From Celerinatantimonas yamalensis (GTDB taxonomy: Bacteria > Pseudomonadota > Gammaproteobacteria > Enterobacterales > Celerinatantimonadaceae), in NCBI RefSeq assembly GCF_046054155.1, contig NZ_JBEQCT010000003.1, positions 327,051 through 391,050 of the forward strand: a stretch of DNA of 64,000 nt, written 5' to 3'. Shown in pieces: positions 1 to 9,069 of this stretch. The notes under the pieces are model-generated. The model worked only from the letters and a program-made list of their open reading frames with translations. It was not told the origin of the DNA and did no database searches. The stretch's first letter is position 1. Every line of letters begins with the position of its first letter. A program made the position numbers and the translations under genes.

Positions 1-609
1 ATCATGCATATGGATCCAAGGCTGATATTGCGTGCCAGACCCGATCACACCGCCTAATCCCAAGCGAAATGCGGGCAGCAACTGCTTGAGCATCCCCCCA
101 TCATGACCTAAAACAAGACCAGTACGGAGTAGACAAACCCGGCAACGAGTTTGTGCTTTTAACGCATTTAGCTCCCATTTAGCGCAGATCTGATGTGAAA
201 AATCATTAGCCAGTGGTGGGGATTGTTCGGTTAAAATTTGATCATGTTGATCGCCATAGAAACCGACGGCACTGCCACTTAAAAATACCTGAGGTGGGTT
301 CTTGCTGGCTGTAATTAACTGACAAAGCTGTTCGGTGACTTGCCATCGACTGTGGCAAATCTGTTGTTTTTTCTTGCTGCTCCAACGACCTGAAGCAATG
401 GGTTCACCGGCTAAATTAATGACCGCATCAAAATTGTCAAAATTTGCGAATTGATTTAGATCGCTACAGACATCAATTTGATGACCTAATTTTTTAAAGG
501 TTTTGAGCGGATGGCGAGTGAACACCACAATTTGATGACCATGGGCAAGTAAATGTGGAATCAAATGGCTGCCGATAAATCCACTGCCACCCGTTATAAA
601 TATACGCAT
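1..609 (-). CDS. yfcH: TIGR01777-family NAD(P)-dependent epimerase (YfcH-like), C-terminus beyond window
   Basis: Reading the minus strand from ATG at 609 gives 203 open codons that run off the window edge. The protein starts MRIFITGGSGFIGSHLIPHL, a Rossmann fold with the GxxGxxG dinucleotide motif at residues 7-13. Further on come NLAGEPIASGRW and FLSGSAVGFYG, which are typical of the TIGR01777 subgroup of extended SDR epimerases (E. coli YfcH). The family is about 300 residues, so roughly a third is missing. The physiological substrate of this family is unknown. It is divergent from folM with about 110 bp between the starts. Family assignment is firm; the function is not. Confidence 0.9.
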   Translation of the reverse strand, partial: MRIFITGGSGFIGSHLIPHLLAHGHQIVVFTRHPLKTFKKLGHQIDVCSDLNQFANFDNFDAVINLAGEPIASGRWSSKKKQQICHSRWQVTEQLCQLITASKNPPQVFLSGSAVGFYGDQHDQILTEQSPPLANDFSHQICAKWELNALKAQTRCRVCLLRTGLVLGHDGGMLKQLLPAFRLGLGGVIGSGTQYQPWIHMHD

Positions 610-719
610 AATGTGGACTCGATACTCAGCATGCCTTTACCATAGCAAAAATTCATCATGTTGAGTATGACTAATGATAAGTCAGTAGAATTCAATTCAC
701 CTATTGAGAGAGAAATAGT

Positions 720-1427
720 ATGAAACACGCATTTATCACAGGTATTGGCCATCGACTCGGATTTTATCTCGCCCTGCGCCTTATTGATCAGGGGTATACC
801 GTCAGCGGTCAATATCGTAGTGAACGGGATACCCTTGCTAAGTTGTCCAGCCAAGGCGTCACGCTTTATCAAGCCGATTTTACCAAGTGGGACTCGTTGT
901 GCCAGTTAGCTGAGCAACTTAGCCCATTACCTCGTTTAGATCTGTTGGTACATAACGCTTCAGCATTTTATCCCACTCAAGATGACCCGCAGGCACAGGC
1001 GCAAGATATGGCAAAATTTGCGGCGGTGCATATGCAGGCACCGTTACTACTCACCGAAACATTAAGTGATGCGCTTAAAGCGGGGGAGGATAGCTGTATT
1101 GTGGCGTTAACCGATATTTATATCCATCATCCTAATCCACGTTTACATGCCTATTGTGCCAGCAAAGCAGGACTAGATAATTTAATGCAATCGTATGCAT
1201 TGCGTTTAGCGCCTGAGGTCCGTGTCAACTGTATTGAGCCGGGACCGATCTTATTTTTGGATGAACATGATAGCGCTTACCGCCAACAGATTCTCGATCG
1301 TACTCCATTGCAATGTGAGGGTGGGCTTGAACCTATTTGGCAAGCTCTAGCCATGATTATACAAAATCGCTATTTAACTGGAGCACGCATCGCGGTTGAC
1401 GGTGGTCGCTCTGTGGCCCAGCTGTAA
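720..1427 (+). CDS. folM: Dihydromonapterin/dihydrofolate reductase FolM
   Basis: A 235-residue short-chain dehydrogenase. The cofactor motif is TGIGHRLG (residues 7-14); its arginine is typical of NADPH-using pteridine reductases. NNAG is replaced by HNAS, and the catalytic Tyr-Lys pair lies in YCASK (Tyr145, Lys149). FolM reduces dihydromonapterin to tetrahydromonapterin and has weak dihydrofolate reductase activity. The next gene, convergent, is a FolK-like pterin kinase, which supports a pterin role. The 3' end overlaps that gene by 54 bp. A GAGAG stretch lies upstream of the ATG. Only a general pteridine reductase reading is a real alternative. Confidence 0.88.
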   Translation: MKHAFITGIGHRLGFYLALRLIDQGYTVSGQYRSERDTLAKLSSQGVTLYQADFTKWDSLCQLAEQLSPLPRLDLLVHNASAFYPTQDDPQAQAQDMAKFAAVHMQAPLLLTETLSDALKAGEDSCIVALTDIYIHHPNPRLHAYCASKAGLDNLMQSYALRLAPEVRVNCIEPGPILFLDEHDSAYRQQILDRTPLQCEGGLEPIWQALAMIIQNRYLTGARIAVDGGRSVAQL

Positions 1428-1850
1428 TGGGGATTGATTGTTAATGTTAAAGGTGAAGTACTCAGCCGCTTGCGCTGGGTTTTCCTGTGTAAGCTCTTGA
1501 TATAAAGTGTGCAGATAATCTGGAATATCAAAGCACTGCTCAGATGCGTCGATATTGAGAATATCAAGGTCAAGCACGCGATCTTTTGAGCTACTGTTTG
1601 GATCGCTGCGGTCACGGCCATGGGCTATTTCCAGTTGATTAAAAAAGGCTTTGATCTGTGTGCGTGTTAGTGAACTGGTAAATTTAAATAAACTGTTTAC
1701 AAAAACATGTTCACTGGCCATATTGCGAGGCTGAGTGTAGATGAATGACGAAAACGTTACTTCGTTGAAATAATAGACTAACTCGCTGACAGCTTCAGGC
1801 ACGTGTTGCTGGGGATCAATATTGCTACCTAAACTACATAGATAAAGCAT
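1374..1850 (-). CDS. FolK-like 6-hydroxymethyl-7,8-dihydropterin pyrophosphokinase
   Basis: A 158-residue protein beginning MLYLCSLGSNIDPQQHV, the usual HPPK N-terminus (LGSN). It also has HGRDR and the signature DRVLDLDIL near residues 89-97, whose two aspartates coordinate Mg2+ in HPPK. The length is normal for the family. The enzyme transfers pyrophosphate from ATP to hydroxymethyl-dihydropterin in folate synthesis. The last ~18 codons are antisense to the end of folM. AAGGAA lies six bases before the ATG. Divergence from housekeeping FolK suggests a paralog, perhaps working with FolM on monapterin; that is inference. Confidence 0.75.
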   Translation of the reverse strand: MLYLCSLGSNIDPQQHVPEAVSELVYYFNEVTFSSFIYTQPRNMASEHVFVNSLFKFTSSLTRTQIKAFFNQLEIAHGRDRSDPNSSSKDRVLDLDILNIDASEQCFDIPDYLHTLYQELTQENPAQAAEYFTFNINNQSPLQLGHRATTVNRDACSS

Positions 1851-1940
1851 CTAAATTCCTTGTACGTTTAAAATGGGTTACCTTAGTCAATGAGATAACC
1901 TGTATATACTAACCAGAAATATCGATTTTGGGATCACTGA

Positions 1941-2996
1941 ATGAGCCATCAGATGAAGAAATATAGCCCGACAGGGTCAGTTGCTCAATTTTTGTTAGCT
2001 GGAGCCGCGTTGGTCGTTCTATTAGCAGGATTGAAAGCCGCAACCCCCATTTTACTCCCCTTTCTGTTGGCACTGTTTATTGCCATTATTGCCAACCCTG
2101 CAGTGGTGCAATTGATGCGCTGGAGGATCCCTCGGGCGCTGGCGATTTGGTTGATTCTGATTTTTATTATCGTGCTTATTTTGGCTTTTGCGGGGGTAGT
2201 GGGAAGCTCTATTCGTGGCTTTCAGCAGTCTATTCCACAATATCGGAGCCAATTGTTAAACCATTTAGCGTGGTTAACCCACTTGGCCAGCTATCTGGAT
2301 ATCCATATTTCGAAAGAGACGATTAGCAGCTATTTTGACCCCGGAGTCATCTTTGGTGTATTTGCCAATACACTCAGTGGGTTAAGTAGTATGGCGACAG
2401 ATTTTTTTATTATTTTAGTGACAACTATTTTTATGTTGTTCGAAGCGGACAGTCTGCCTAAGCGCTTATATCGTGATGGTGGCGTTGATCATCATAATTC
2501 ACCTTTTTATCGCTTTTCTCGTTCGGTGAATCATTATATGGGGGTGAAAACACTCGTCAGTTTAATTACCGCAGTGCCGATTACCTTGGTTTTGTGGGGA
2601 CTTCATCTTGACTATGCTATTTTGTGGGGAATATTAGCATTTTTACTCAATTTCATTCCTAATGTCGGTTCATTATTGGCTGCGGTTCCTGCCGTATTAT
2701 TGGCCATTGTGCAATTGGGGACGAGTGATGCGCTGGCGGTTGCATTTACCTATTTAGTGGTCAATTTGTTAGTGGGCAATGTGATTGAACCGCGAATGAT
2801 GGGACGGGGGCTTGGTTTATCATCGCTGGTGGTGATTTTGTCGTTAATTTTTTGGGGATGGTTATTTGGAAGTGTTGGAATGCTACTCTCGGTGCCATTA
2901 ACGATGGTGGTTAAAATTGCCCTAGAATCAAGCCCTGATGGACAGCGTTTTGCTCGTTGGCTGAGTCACCCAGATGAACTGGATGCCGGCCATTGA
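1941..2996 (+). CDS. AI-2E family transporter (TqsA/PerM/YdiK type) inner-membrane protein
   Basis: A 351-residue polytopic protein with about seven to eight hydrophobic segments. The C-terminal half has the PF01594 hallmarks NFIPNVGS, GNVIEPRMMGRGLGLSSLV and SVGMLLSVPLT. Members include the autoinducer-2 exporter TqsA and several proteins of unknown substrate, so AI-2 transport is not established here. GGGATC lies eight bases before ATG 1941; a second in-frame ATG is at 1953. The 3' end overlaps the convergent PTS gene by 31 bp, so the two genes are antisense at their ends. Confidence 0.85.
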   Translation: MSHQMKKYSPTGSVAQFLLAGAALVVLLAGLKAATPILLPFLLALFIAIIANPAVVQLMRWRIPRALAIWLILIFIIVLILAFAGVVGSSIRGFQQSIPQYRSQLLNHLAWLTHLASYLDIHISKETISSYFDPGVIFGVFANTLSGLSSMATDFFIILVTTIFMLFEADSLPKRLYRDGGVDHHNSPFYRFSRSVNHYMGVKTLVSLITAVPITLVLWGLHLDYAILWGILAFLLNFIPNVGSLLAAVPAVLLAIVQLGTSDALAVAFTYLVVNLLVGNVIEPRMMGRGLGLSSLVVILSLIFWGWLFGSVGMLLSVPLTMVVKIALESSPDGQRFARWLSHPDELDAGH

Positions 2997-4852
2997 GAGT
3001 CAAGCAAATCATTAGTAATCACAATCAGTGGTTGGCTGTTAACGATTTCGCTTGATTGGGTGTGAGTCACATCTTGAAACTGCTCGGCATTAGTGATGAG
3101 AATTGGGGTGGTTAAGTCAATACCAGCCTGTAGCAGTGCATTTCGATCAAAGTGAATCAGTGGCTGCCCTACGGCAACTTTATCACCGGTTTGCACGAAG
3201 GCCGTGAAATAAGGATGACCAAAATGGGCGGTGTGCAATCCGATATGGATCAACATTTCAATGCCGTCTTCACTTTGCAAACTTATCGCATTATGACCAC
3301 TGAATAGTTGATGTACTGTGCCGGATATAGGGCTGGTAACTATATTATCGCTTGGCTCGATCGCAAGTCCTTTTCCGAGCATCTGTAGTGCGAAGGTCAT
3401 GTCATTGATCTGCTCTTGTGTAACAATCGTCCCCGATAAAGGGCTTGGCAGTAGCTGTGAGCGGGCGACCAAGTTTTGTTTGACACTAGGTGCTGGCTCG
3501 ATAGGTTCGTTTTGAGAAGCGCTCAATGGGCTTTTCATCGTGAAATAACTGCCTATAAATGCGCCCAAAAAGCTGATCATGATGGCAGCTATGATGGCCG
3601 TTGTCTGCGCATAAGAGATGGTTGCTGTGTACAGTAAAGTTAATAAATTCGGTAAAATCATCGAATAGCCGTAGCTGGTTTGACCCGCGATCAGTGCGCC
3701 AGCACAACCAGCGCTCAAACAGCCCCACATAAAAGAGCGATTTGATCTTAAAGTCACGCCATAAATAGCCGGCTCGCTGATACCCAATAGACTTAATAAT
3801 GCAGCGAAAAAACTCTGATAAGCATCGACCTGGTGGCGCGTTTTAAGCCAAACAGCGGCCGCTGCACCACTTTGTCCCAGTGCACTACAAGCTAAAATAG
3901 GAGCTAACACACTGAATTCTAAATGTGGGATCAGGAGTATTAATATGCCCCACTGTAATCCCAAGAGGCCTATGATGGGCCATAAGCTAGCCAGTAGGAA
4001 GCCTGCGACCATGGGCTGAATAAAATATAGCTGGTGTTCGTGATACGCCAGTATATTTTGTAATGAATAGCCAAGTGGACCCATGACAAGAAAGGCAAGT
4101 GGAACAAGGATGAGCAGACAGAGCGCTGGGGTGATGACAATACGCGTGACTGGTGACAGGTGGTGATCCAAATAGTGCTGTAATCTTGCCATTCCCCAAG
4201 TCAACACAATGATGGGAATGACGGCCGAGCCATAATGAAAATAAGGAATATTAACGTGCCCAAATCGAAGCAGAGTATCGACGGGCCAGCGGGTGTTGCT
4301 ATCCAAATGAAGGAGTGATGCTGCGATGACTAACGCAATCAATGCCGAGGCACTCAGCCATTTAGCGGTGCGAAAAGCAATTAACAACGGCAAAAAATAA
4401 AAAGGAGCATTGGCTGCCGCAGAGAGGATTTGGTAAGTACCATCTTGTGGTTGTACGGGGGTGTATAGGATCATGACAACTAAGATGAATCGAAGAAATC
4501 CAGCAGCAATCAGAAAGGGCAGTAGGGGGGCTAACAGTTCAACCAATTGCGCGGACAGGTGTTTGATGTGTAATTTTTTTGGGGATGGTTTTTCGTTGCT
4601 GGCGTGTTGGTCAAGCCGGTCGGATATAATCTCAAATAATTCATTAACGTTTGCACCAATGACCAGCTGATATTGCCCCATCCCTTCAACGATTGACAAT
4701 ATTTCATCCATTGCTTCAAATTCGGATGAATGGATCAGCGAGTGATCATGCAAATTAAATCGCAGGCGTGTTGCACAGTGTGTGACAAATTCGATGTTGC
4801 CACAGCCACCTACGCTAGCAATGATAGTAGTTGCAAGTTCGTCGTTTGTCAT
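2966..4852 (-). CDS. BglF-type PTS permease EIIBCA (beta-glucoside/sucrose-trehalose family)
   Basis: Uptake and phosphorylation of a beta-glucoside-like sugar is the expected role. EIIB comes first (MTNDELATTII, phospho-cysteine in HCATRLRF). A multi-spanning EIIC follows (~90-450) with the family signature GISEPAIYGV. The C-terminal EIIA has SPLSG, MLIHIGLHT (phospho-histidine) and SPISG. I place the start at ATG 4852, which begins EIIB as in family members; the frame is open to a GTG at 4945, which would add 31 unusual residues. Neither start has a strong ribosome site. The divergent gene is a BglG-type antiterminator. No glycosidase lies nearby, so substrate is inferred only from the family. 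Confidence 0.88.
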   Translation of the reverse strand: MTNDELATTIIASVGGCGNIEFVTHCATRLRFNLHDHSLIHSSEFEAMDEILSIVEGMGQYQLVIGANVNELFEIISDRLDQHASNEKPSPKKLHIKHLSAQLVELLAPLLPFLIAAGFLRFILVVMILYTPVQPQDGTYQILSAAANAPFYFLPLLIAFRTAKWLSASALIALVIAASLLHLDSNTRWPVDTLLRFGHVNIPYFHYGSAVIPIIVLTWGMARLQHYLDHHLSPVTRIVITPALCLLILVPLAFLVMGPLGYSLQNILAYHEHQLYFIQPMVAGFLLASLWPIIGLLGLQWGILILLIPHLEFSVLAPILACSALGQSGAAAAVWLKTRHQVDAYQSFFAALLSLLGISEPAIYGVTLRSNRSFMWGCLSAGCAGALIAGQTSYGYSMILPNLLTLLYTATISYAQTTAIIAAIMISFLGAFIGSYFTMKSPLSASQNEPIEPAPSVKQNLVARSQLLPSPLSGTIVTQEQINDMTFALQMLGKGLAIEPSDNIVTSPISGTVHQLFSGHNAISLQSEDGIEMLIHIGLHTAHFGHPYFTAFVQTGDKVAVGQPLIHFDRNALLQAGIDLTTPILITNAEQFQDVTHTQSSEIVNSQPLIVITNDLLDSQWPASSSSG

Positions 4853-5564
4853 GACTACCAATGAGTTGAAATGGTCCGGTAACGAGTCATCAATTCGGCC
4901 TATAGGTGAGGTGCTTTGCTCAATGAGGGCTTTTCTAAAGTCCACTTGGATATATCAAAGTCTCAATTGATTGGCGTGATGGCTACAATGCTTTGAAAAA
5001 GTAGCGATAAAACGTCAATGCGTCAATGAATATAAGCCACTCATTTAGTGGGTTTTCTGTGGTTGAGCAGGCGGGTTATTTAAGATTGTAGATATATCAG
5101 TGCGCGGAAGATGTCGGCATGATGACTATCACACTTTTGATCGATGAAAATTGTATCATTGAACGAAATTTGTATGCTGGTAGTTCCATGCTTTCTCACT
5201 TATAAGATAAATTTTCTAAGTCATTCAACATGGGACGCAAAGTCCGAGACATTCTGGTAGAACATATTTGATTGAGACGAGTTCGTTCATAAGGTGCATT
5301 GTCTTTTAGCTGAGACGCTGCCAGCGAATTGTTGGGTTGTTGAGCAAATATATACATTTCATTTATGGTAAAAAGGTATGACTAAATGAGTAAAACACAG
5401 GTTTAACAAGCCCTAGAGAGACAGATATTTTTTCTTCACTATGAGGAATTTAACATATTGATTTATATAAGTGTATTTAATGGATTGTACCGATTATGAT
5501 ACATTGAATACTGCACTGGGAATACGCTTTGTTGTGGTTTAGATAATGGGGCTTTTGTGACGCA
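4853..5564. other. Divergent control region between PTS permease and antiterminator
   Basis: About 0.7 kb, AT-rich, with no convincing gene. It must hold the promoters of both flanking genes and probably a ribonucleic antiterminator target, but I could not find a clear match to the BglG/LicT RAT consensus. GGATTGTACCGATTATGATAC near 5481 is only a partial resemblance and is quoted in part for location. The stretch TGGGACGCAAAGTCCG at 5231-5246 resembles one arm of a c-di-GMP-I riboswitch, but the other arm is absent. Confidence 0.5.
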
Positions 5565-6410
5565 ATGTTAAAAATATCTAAGGTCTTAAATAATAATGTT
5601 GTCGTACTTGATGACCACGGACAAGAATCCATTGTCATGGGGCGTGGTCTGGGGTTTCAAAAGCGTCCTGGTGATAGTATTGATTCTGCAATGATCGAGA
5701 AAACTTTTTCTTCATCAGAGCCTCTCGTCAGCGATCGACTTACTGAACTTTTAAATGATATTCCCATAGAGGTGATTACAACCACTGAGCGCATTATCGC
5801 TGTGGCGCGTGAGCATCTTAAAGGCAAACTACATGATAGTATCTATATCTCGTTAACCGACCACTGTAATTTTGCCATTGAAAGGTTTCGTAAAGGGGCC
5901 TTGATTCATAATGTATTACTTTGGGAGATCAAGCGGTTATATCCGGATGAGTTTAGTGTAGGGCTAAAAGCGCTCGATTTGATTGAGAAATATATCTATT
6001 TTCGATTACCGGAAGATGAGGCGGGTTTTATCGCTCTGCATTTTGTGAATGCACAGCTTAATGGCGATATGCAAGGGGTCTATCAGATTACAAAAATTAT
6101 TCAAGAAATCCTAAATCTAATCAAATATCAATTAAATATTGATTTCAATGATGAATCACTCGACCAGCAACGCCTAATTACCCATCTGAAGTTTTTTGTG
6201 CAAAGAATGTTAGCAGGTGATCAATCAGAGATTATAAATAGCCCATTAGATGAGGCTATCCATGCCCAGTATCCTGAAGCTAACTACTGCGTGGGTAAAG
6301 TCGCCAAGTACATTTCAGAGCGTTATCACTATATGATTAATAATGAAGAGCGAATGTTTTTGACGCTGCATATTGGTCGAATTTACGAAAAAAGTCCGAA
6401 GAAGCAATAG
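5565..6410 (+). CDS. BglG/LicT-family transcriptional antiterminator
   Basis: A 281-residue RNA-binding antiterminator. The N-terminal CAT domain is residues 1-55 (MLKISKVLNNNVVVLDDHGQ). Two PRD domains follow: PRD1 with histidines in TDHCNF and IALHFVN, PRD2 with histidines in ITHLKFF and LTLHIGRI. These are the positions phosphorylated by EII and HPr in BglG relatives. The protein should bind a leader hairpin and prevent termination when its sugar is present. The adjacent divergent BglF-type permease is the natural partner and negative regulator. The arrangement differs from the classic bglG-bglF-bglB operon: the genes are divergent and the glucosidase is missing. Confidence 0.92.
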   Translation: MLKISKVLNNNVVVLDDHGQESIVMGRGLGFQKRPGDSIDSAMIEKTFSSSEPLVSDRLTELLNDIPIEVITTTERIIAVAREHLKGKLHDSIYISLTDHCNFAIERFRKGALIHNVLLWEIKRLYPDEFSVGLKALDLIEKYIYFRLPEDEAGFIALHFVNAQLNGDMQGVYQITKIIQEILNLIKYQLNIDFNDESLDQQRLITHLKFFVQRMLAGDQSEIINSPLDEAIHAQYPEANYCVGKVAKYISERYHYMINNEERMFLTLHIGRIYEKSPKKQ

Positions 6411-6800
6411 CGCAATTTAAGGGGTGATATGGCGAGCTGTTTTGCGTCGGTCAGTGAGATATTTATCTCAGTATTGAATTAAAGGTATTCCAGAGTTTTC
6501 ACCTCTATAGTGGTGCTAAAAAATAGATTAATAAATGCCCAAACGAGTATTTGCTCGCGATCAATCATTGTATTTATGACAGAACTATGATTGTGAATAA
6601 AAAAGGGGTTTTTGGTACTTTATCCACAAAATCTGTGGATTAAATTGTGGATGAAGTTGTGTATGTATAATAATTCACTGATTTATATGATTTTTATAGA
6701 CTGGGTAAAAATTAGGTAGTGAGCTAGAAAATGGCTATTTTTTCGATACTTCAGTAACAATATCTCGTGAGTTATCGTTAATATGGCCTTCTTCATCGCA
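6411..6800. other. Intergenic region, no gene seen
   Basis: Roughly 390 bp, AT-rich, between the antiterminator and the terminator of ackA-pta. A 16-base palindrome, TGAGATATTTATCTCA (6455-6470), lies shortly after the antiterminator stop. It lacks a T-tract and could be an operator or chance. I see no coding signal. Confidence 0.5.
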
Positions 6801-6836
6801 AAAAAAAACCACTTCATATTTTGAAGTGGTTTTTTA
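6801..6836 (-). terminator. Bidirectional rho-independent terminator after pta
   Basis: Inverted repeat ACCACTTCA (6808-6816) and TGAAGTGGT (6822-6830) with a five-base loop. It is flanked by an A-run on one side and a T-run on the other, so it can stop transcription both ways. It sits about 20 bp beyond the pta stop. Confidence 0.9.
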
Positions 6837-6854
6837 GTTCATTCCATCAACTGA

Positions 6855-9002
6855 CTAATTTTTTTGGCCAGCTTGAATGGCTGTCAGTGCAATGGTGTAG
6901 ATAATATCTTCAACCAATGCACCACGAGATAAATCGTTGACCGGTTTTGCCATACCTTGAAGCATCGGCCCAATACTGATGAGCTCGGCGCTACGTTGTA
7001 CCGCTTTATAGGTCGTATTCCCAGTATTCAGATCAGGGAACACGAAAACTGTTGCTTTACCGGCTACAGGACTGTTTGGCGCTTTACTTTTCGCCACATT
7101 TTCCATAACCGCTGCATCATACTGCAATGGCCCATCAATGGAGAGATCAGGGCGACGTTCTTGCGCTAACTTGGTTGCTTCACGGACTTTATCCACGTCA
7201 CTCCCTTGGCCTGAGTTGCCAGTTGAGTAACTAATCATCGCAACGCGAGGCTCAATCCCAAACGCAATTGCAGAGTCTGCTGACTGAATAGCAATATCAG
7301 CGAGCTGTTCAGCTGTTGGATCAGGATTAATTGCACAGTCACCATAGATAAGGACTTGATCAGGCATCAACATAAAGAAAATCGATGAAACTAAGTTAGC
7401 ACCGGGTGCGGTTTTAATCAATTGCAGTGCCGGCCGAATAGTATTCGCAGTGGTGTGAACGGCACCAGAGACTAAACCGTCAACTTCACCTTGGGCGAGC
7501 ATCATCGTCCCCAAAACAACGTTATCTTCGAGTTGTTCACGAGCAACAACTTCGGTTAAGCCTTTTTTCTTACGTAACTCACACATTGGCCCAACGTATT
7601 TTTCACGGATGACTTCAGGGTCTAAAATAGTTACCCCATCACCCAGCGTCACACCTTCTTGGGCGGCAATACGGGCGATCTCTTCAGGGTTACCAAGTAG
7701 TACTGAACGTGCAATACCGCGAGAAGCAGCAATAGCCGCCGCTTTAATAGTACGTGGCTCATCACCTTCAGGCAGAACTACTTTTTTGCCTGCTTGGCGG
7801 GCCATTTCAGTTAACTGATAGCGGAACGCAGGCGGTGATAAACGACGTGGGCGCGCTGACTCAGAAGCTAATGATTCAATCCAGTGTTTATCAATGTGTC
7901 CGGCGATATAGTCCTGAACTTGTTCAATGCGGTCAACATCATCAACAGGAATTTCCATGTTGAAGCTTTGCAGCACTAACGCAGTTTGCCAAGTATTGGT
8001 GTTGATTAACATCATTGGCAAGCCGGTAGTTTGCAGAGCTTGTTCACACAATGCGAGGACTTCTTTTTCAGGGCGATAGCCACCGGTTAGTAGTAATGCG
8101 CCGATTTTAACGCCGTTCATTGCTGCCAAACAAGCTGATACGATCACATCAGAACGATCGCCGGATGTGACCAGTAGACTACCCGGATTGAAATGCTCAA
8201 TCATATTCGGGATACTACGTGCACAGAAAGTTACACGACCTAAACGACGGGTATTGAGTTCCCCTTCATTGATGATCGTGGCACTTAGATGATCCGCTAA
8301 ATCTTTTGCACGAGGTGCGATTAACACAGGATTCCAAGGAATACAGCCAAGGATGCGCATCGGACTTTTGCTGAACATCTGCAAAACTTCCAGATTAGTC
8401 GACATCGAAGGTGCGTTTTTGTCGAACATCTCGGTTAGGTCTGGACGGCTAGGGTGGCGTTCATCAATTGGTGCGCCAACTTTGTTAATGATGCAGCCGA
8501 TGATGCGTTTATTGCTGATGCCCCCAAAACTGTTGATGGCAATATCCATTCGTTCTTTCAGTTGCTGCGATGAGTTGTTGCCTGGACTGGTGACAAATAC
8601 AATATCAGCATCTAACGCTTTAGCGACGCCATAGTTCACAGTTGACGCATATGAGCTTGAACTGTTTGGCACCAAGCCTTCAATGACAACTACTTCGGAG
8701 TTTTGGGTTCCGTCATTATAACGGGCAACAATCATTTCCAATAAGTCATCAACCTGATTGGCACTGATCATGTTTTCTGCAACATCTGCAGCGAAAGACT
8801 CAGGCGGCGTTATATTGGTCGCATTACGGATAATTTCGGTGGAACGTTCCGGACCAGATCGGCGATAATAGTTGGATTGTGCGATGGGTTTGAAAAAGTT
8901 CACGTTCACGCCATTGCGTTCCATAGCACGAACCATTCCTAAACTAACCGAAGTAACACCAACACCGTCACCGATCGGTACTAACATAATTGTGCGAGCC
9001 AC
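6855..9002 (-). CDS. pta: Phosphate acetyltransferase, long form
   Basis: Converts acetyl-CoA and phosphate to acetyl phosphate, the first step of the acetate fermentation branch and its reversal. The 715-residue protein has the three-domain layout of enteric Pta: an N-terminal DethiobiotinS/CobQ-like domain (MARTIMLVPIGDGVGVTSVS), a DRTGG domain (~220-340) and the catalytic PTA_PTB domain (~390-712) with ISYSTGNSG and VFPDLNTGNTTYKAVQR. The start is GTG at 9002, preceded by GAGGT at a proper distance, and aligns with the usual N-terminus. It follows ackA by 67 bp on the same strand, forming ackA-pta. Confidence 0.97.
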   Translation of the reverse strand: MARTIMLVPIGDGVGVTSVSLGMVRAMERNGVNVNFFKPIAQSNYYRRSGPERSTEIIRNATNITPPESFAADVAENMISANQVDDLLEMIVARYNDGTQNSEVVVIEGLVPNSSSSYASTVNYGVAKALDADIVFVTSPGNNSSQQLKERMDIAINSFGGISNKRIIGCIINKVGAPIDERHPSRPDLTEMFDKNAPSMSTNLEVLQMFSKSPMRILGCIPWNPVLIAPRAKDLADHLSATIINEGELNTRRLGRVTFCARSIPNMIEHFNPGSLLVTSGDRSDVIVSACLAAMNGVKIGALLLTGGYRPEKEVLALCEQALQTTGLPMMLINTNTWQTALVLQSFNMEIPVDDVDRIEQVQDYIAGHIDKHWIESLASESARPRRLSPPAFRYQLTEMARQAGKKVVLPEGDEPRTIKAAAIAASRGIARSVLLGNPEEIARIAAQEGVTLGDGVTILDPEVIREKYVGPMCELRKKKGLTEVVAREQLEDNVVLGTMMLAQGEVDGLVSGAVHTTANTIRPALQLIKTAPGANLVSSIFFMLMPDQVLIYGDCAINPDPTAEQLADIAIQSADSAIAFGIEPRVAMISYSTGNSGQGSDVDKVREATKLAQERRPDLSIDGPLQYDAAVMENVAKSKAPNSPVAGKATVFVFPDLNTGNTTYKAVQRSAELISIGPMLQGMAKPVNDLSRGALVEDIIYTIALTAIQAGQKN

Positions 9003-9069
9003 TGCTCTACCTCACTTACTATGTTGATTAAATTACGAAGGGACCTTAACGGCCCCTGATTTTTGATTC

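Noticed and set aside
5229..5260. Partial c-di-GMP-I (GEMM) riboswitch
   Set aside because: TGGGACGCAAAGTCC matches one arm of the motif, but the upstream GGGCAAACC arm and the closing GGGTTACC-like part are missing, and the next gene on that strand is 300 bp away.
4946..5564. BglG antiterminator target RNA
   Set aside because: Only weak similarity to the RAT consensus near 5481 and no adjoining terminator; too degenerate to call by eye.
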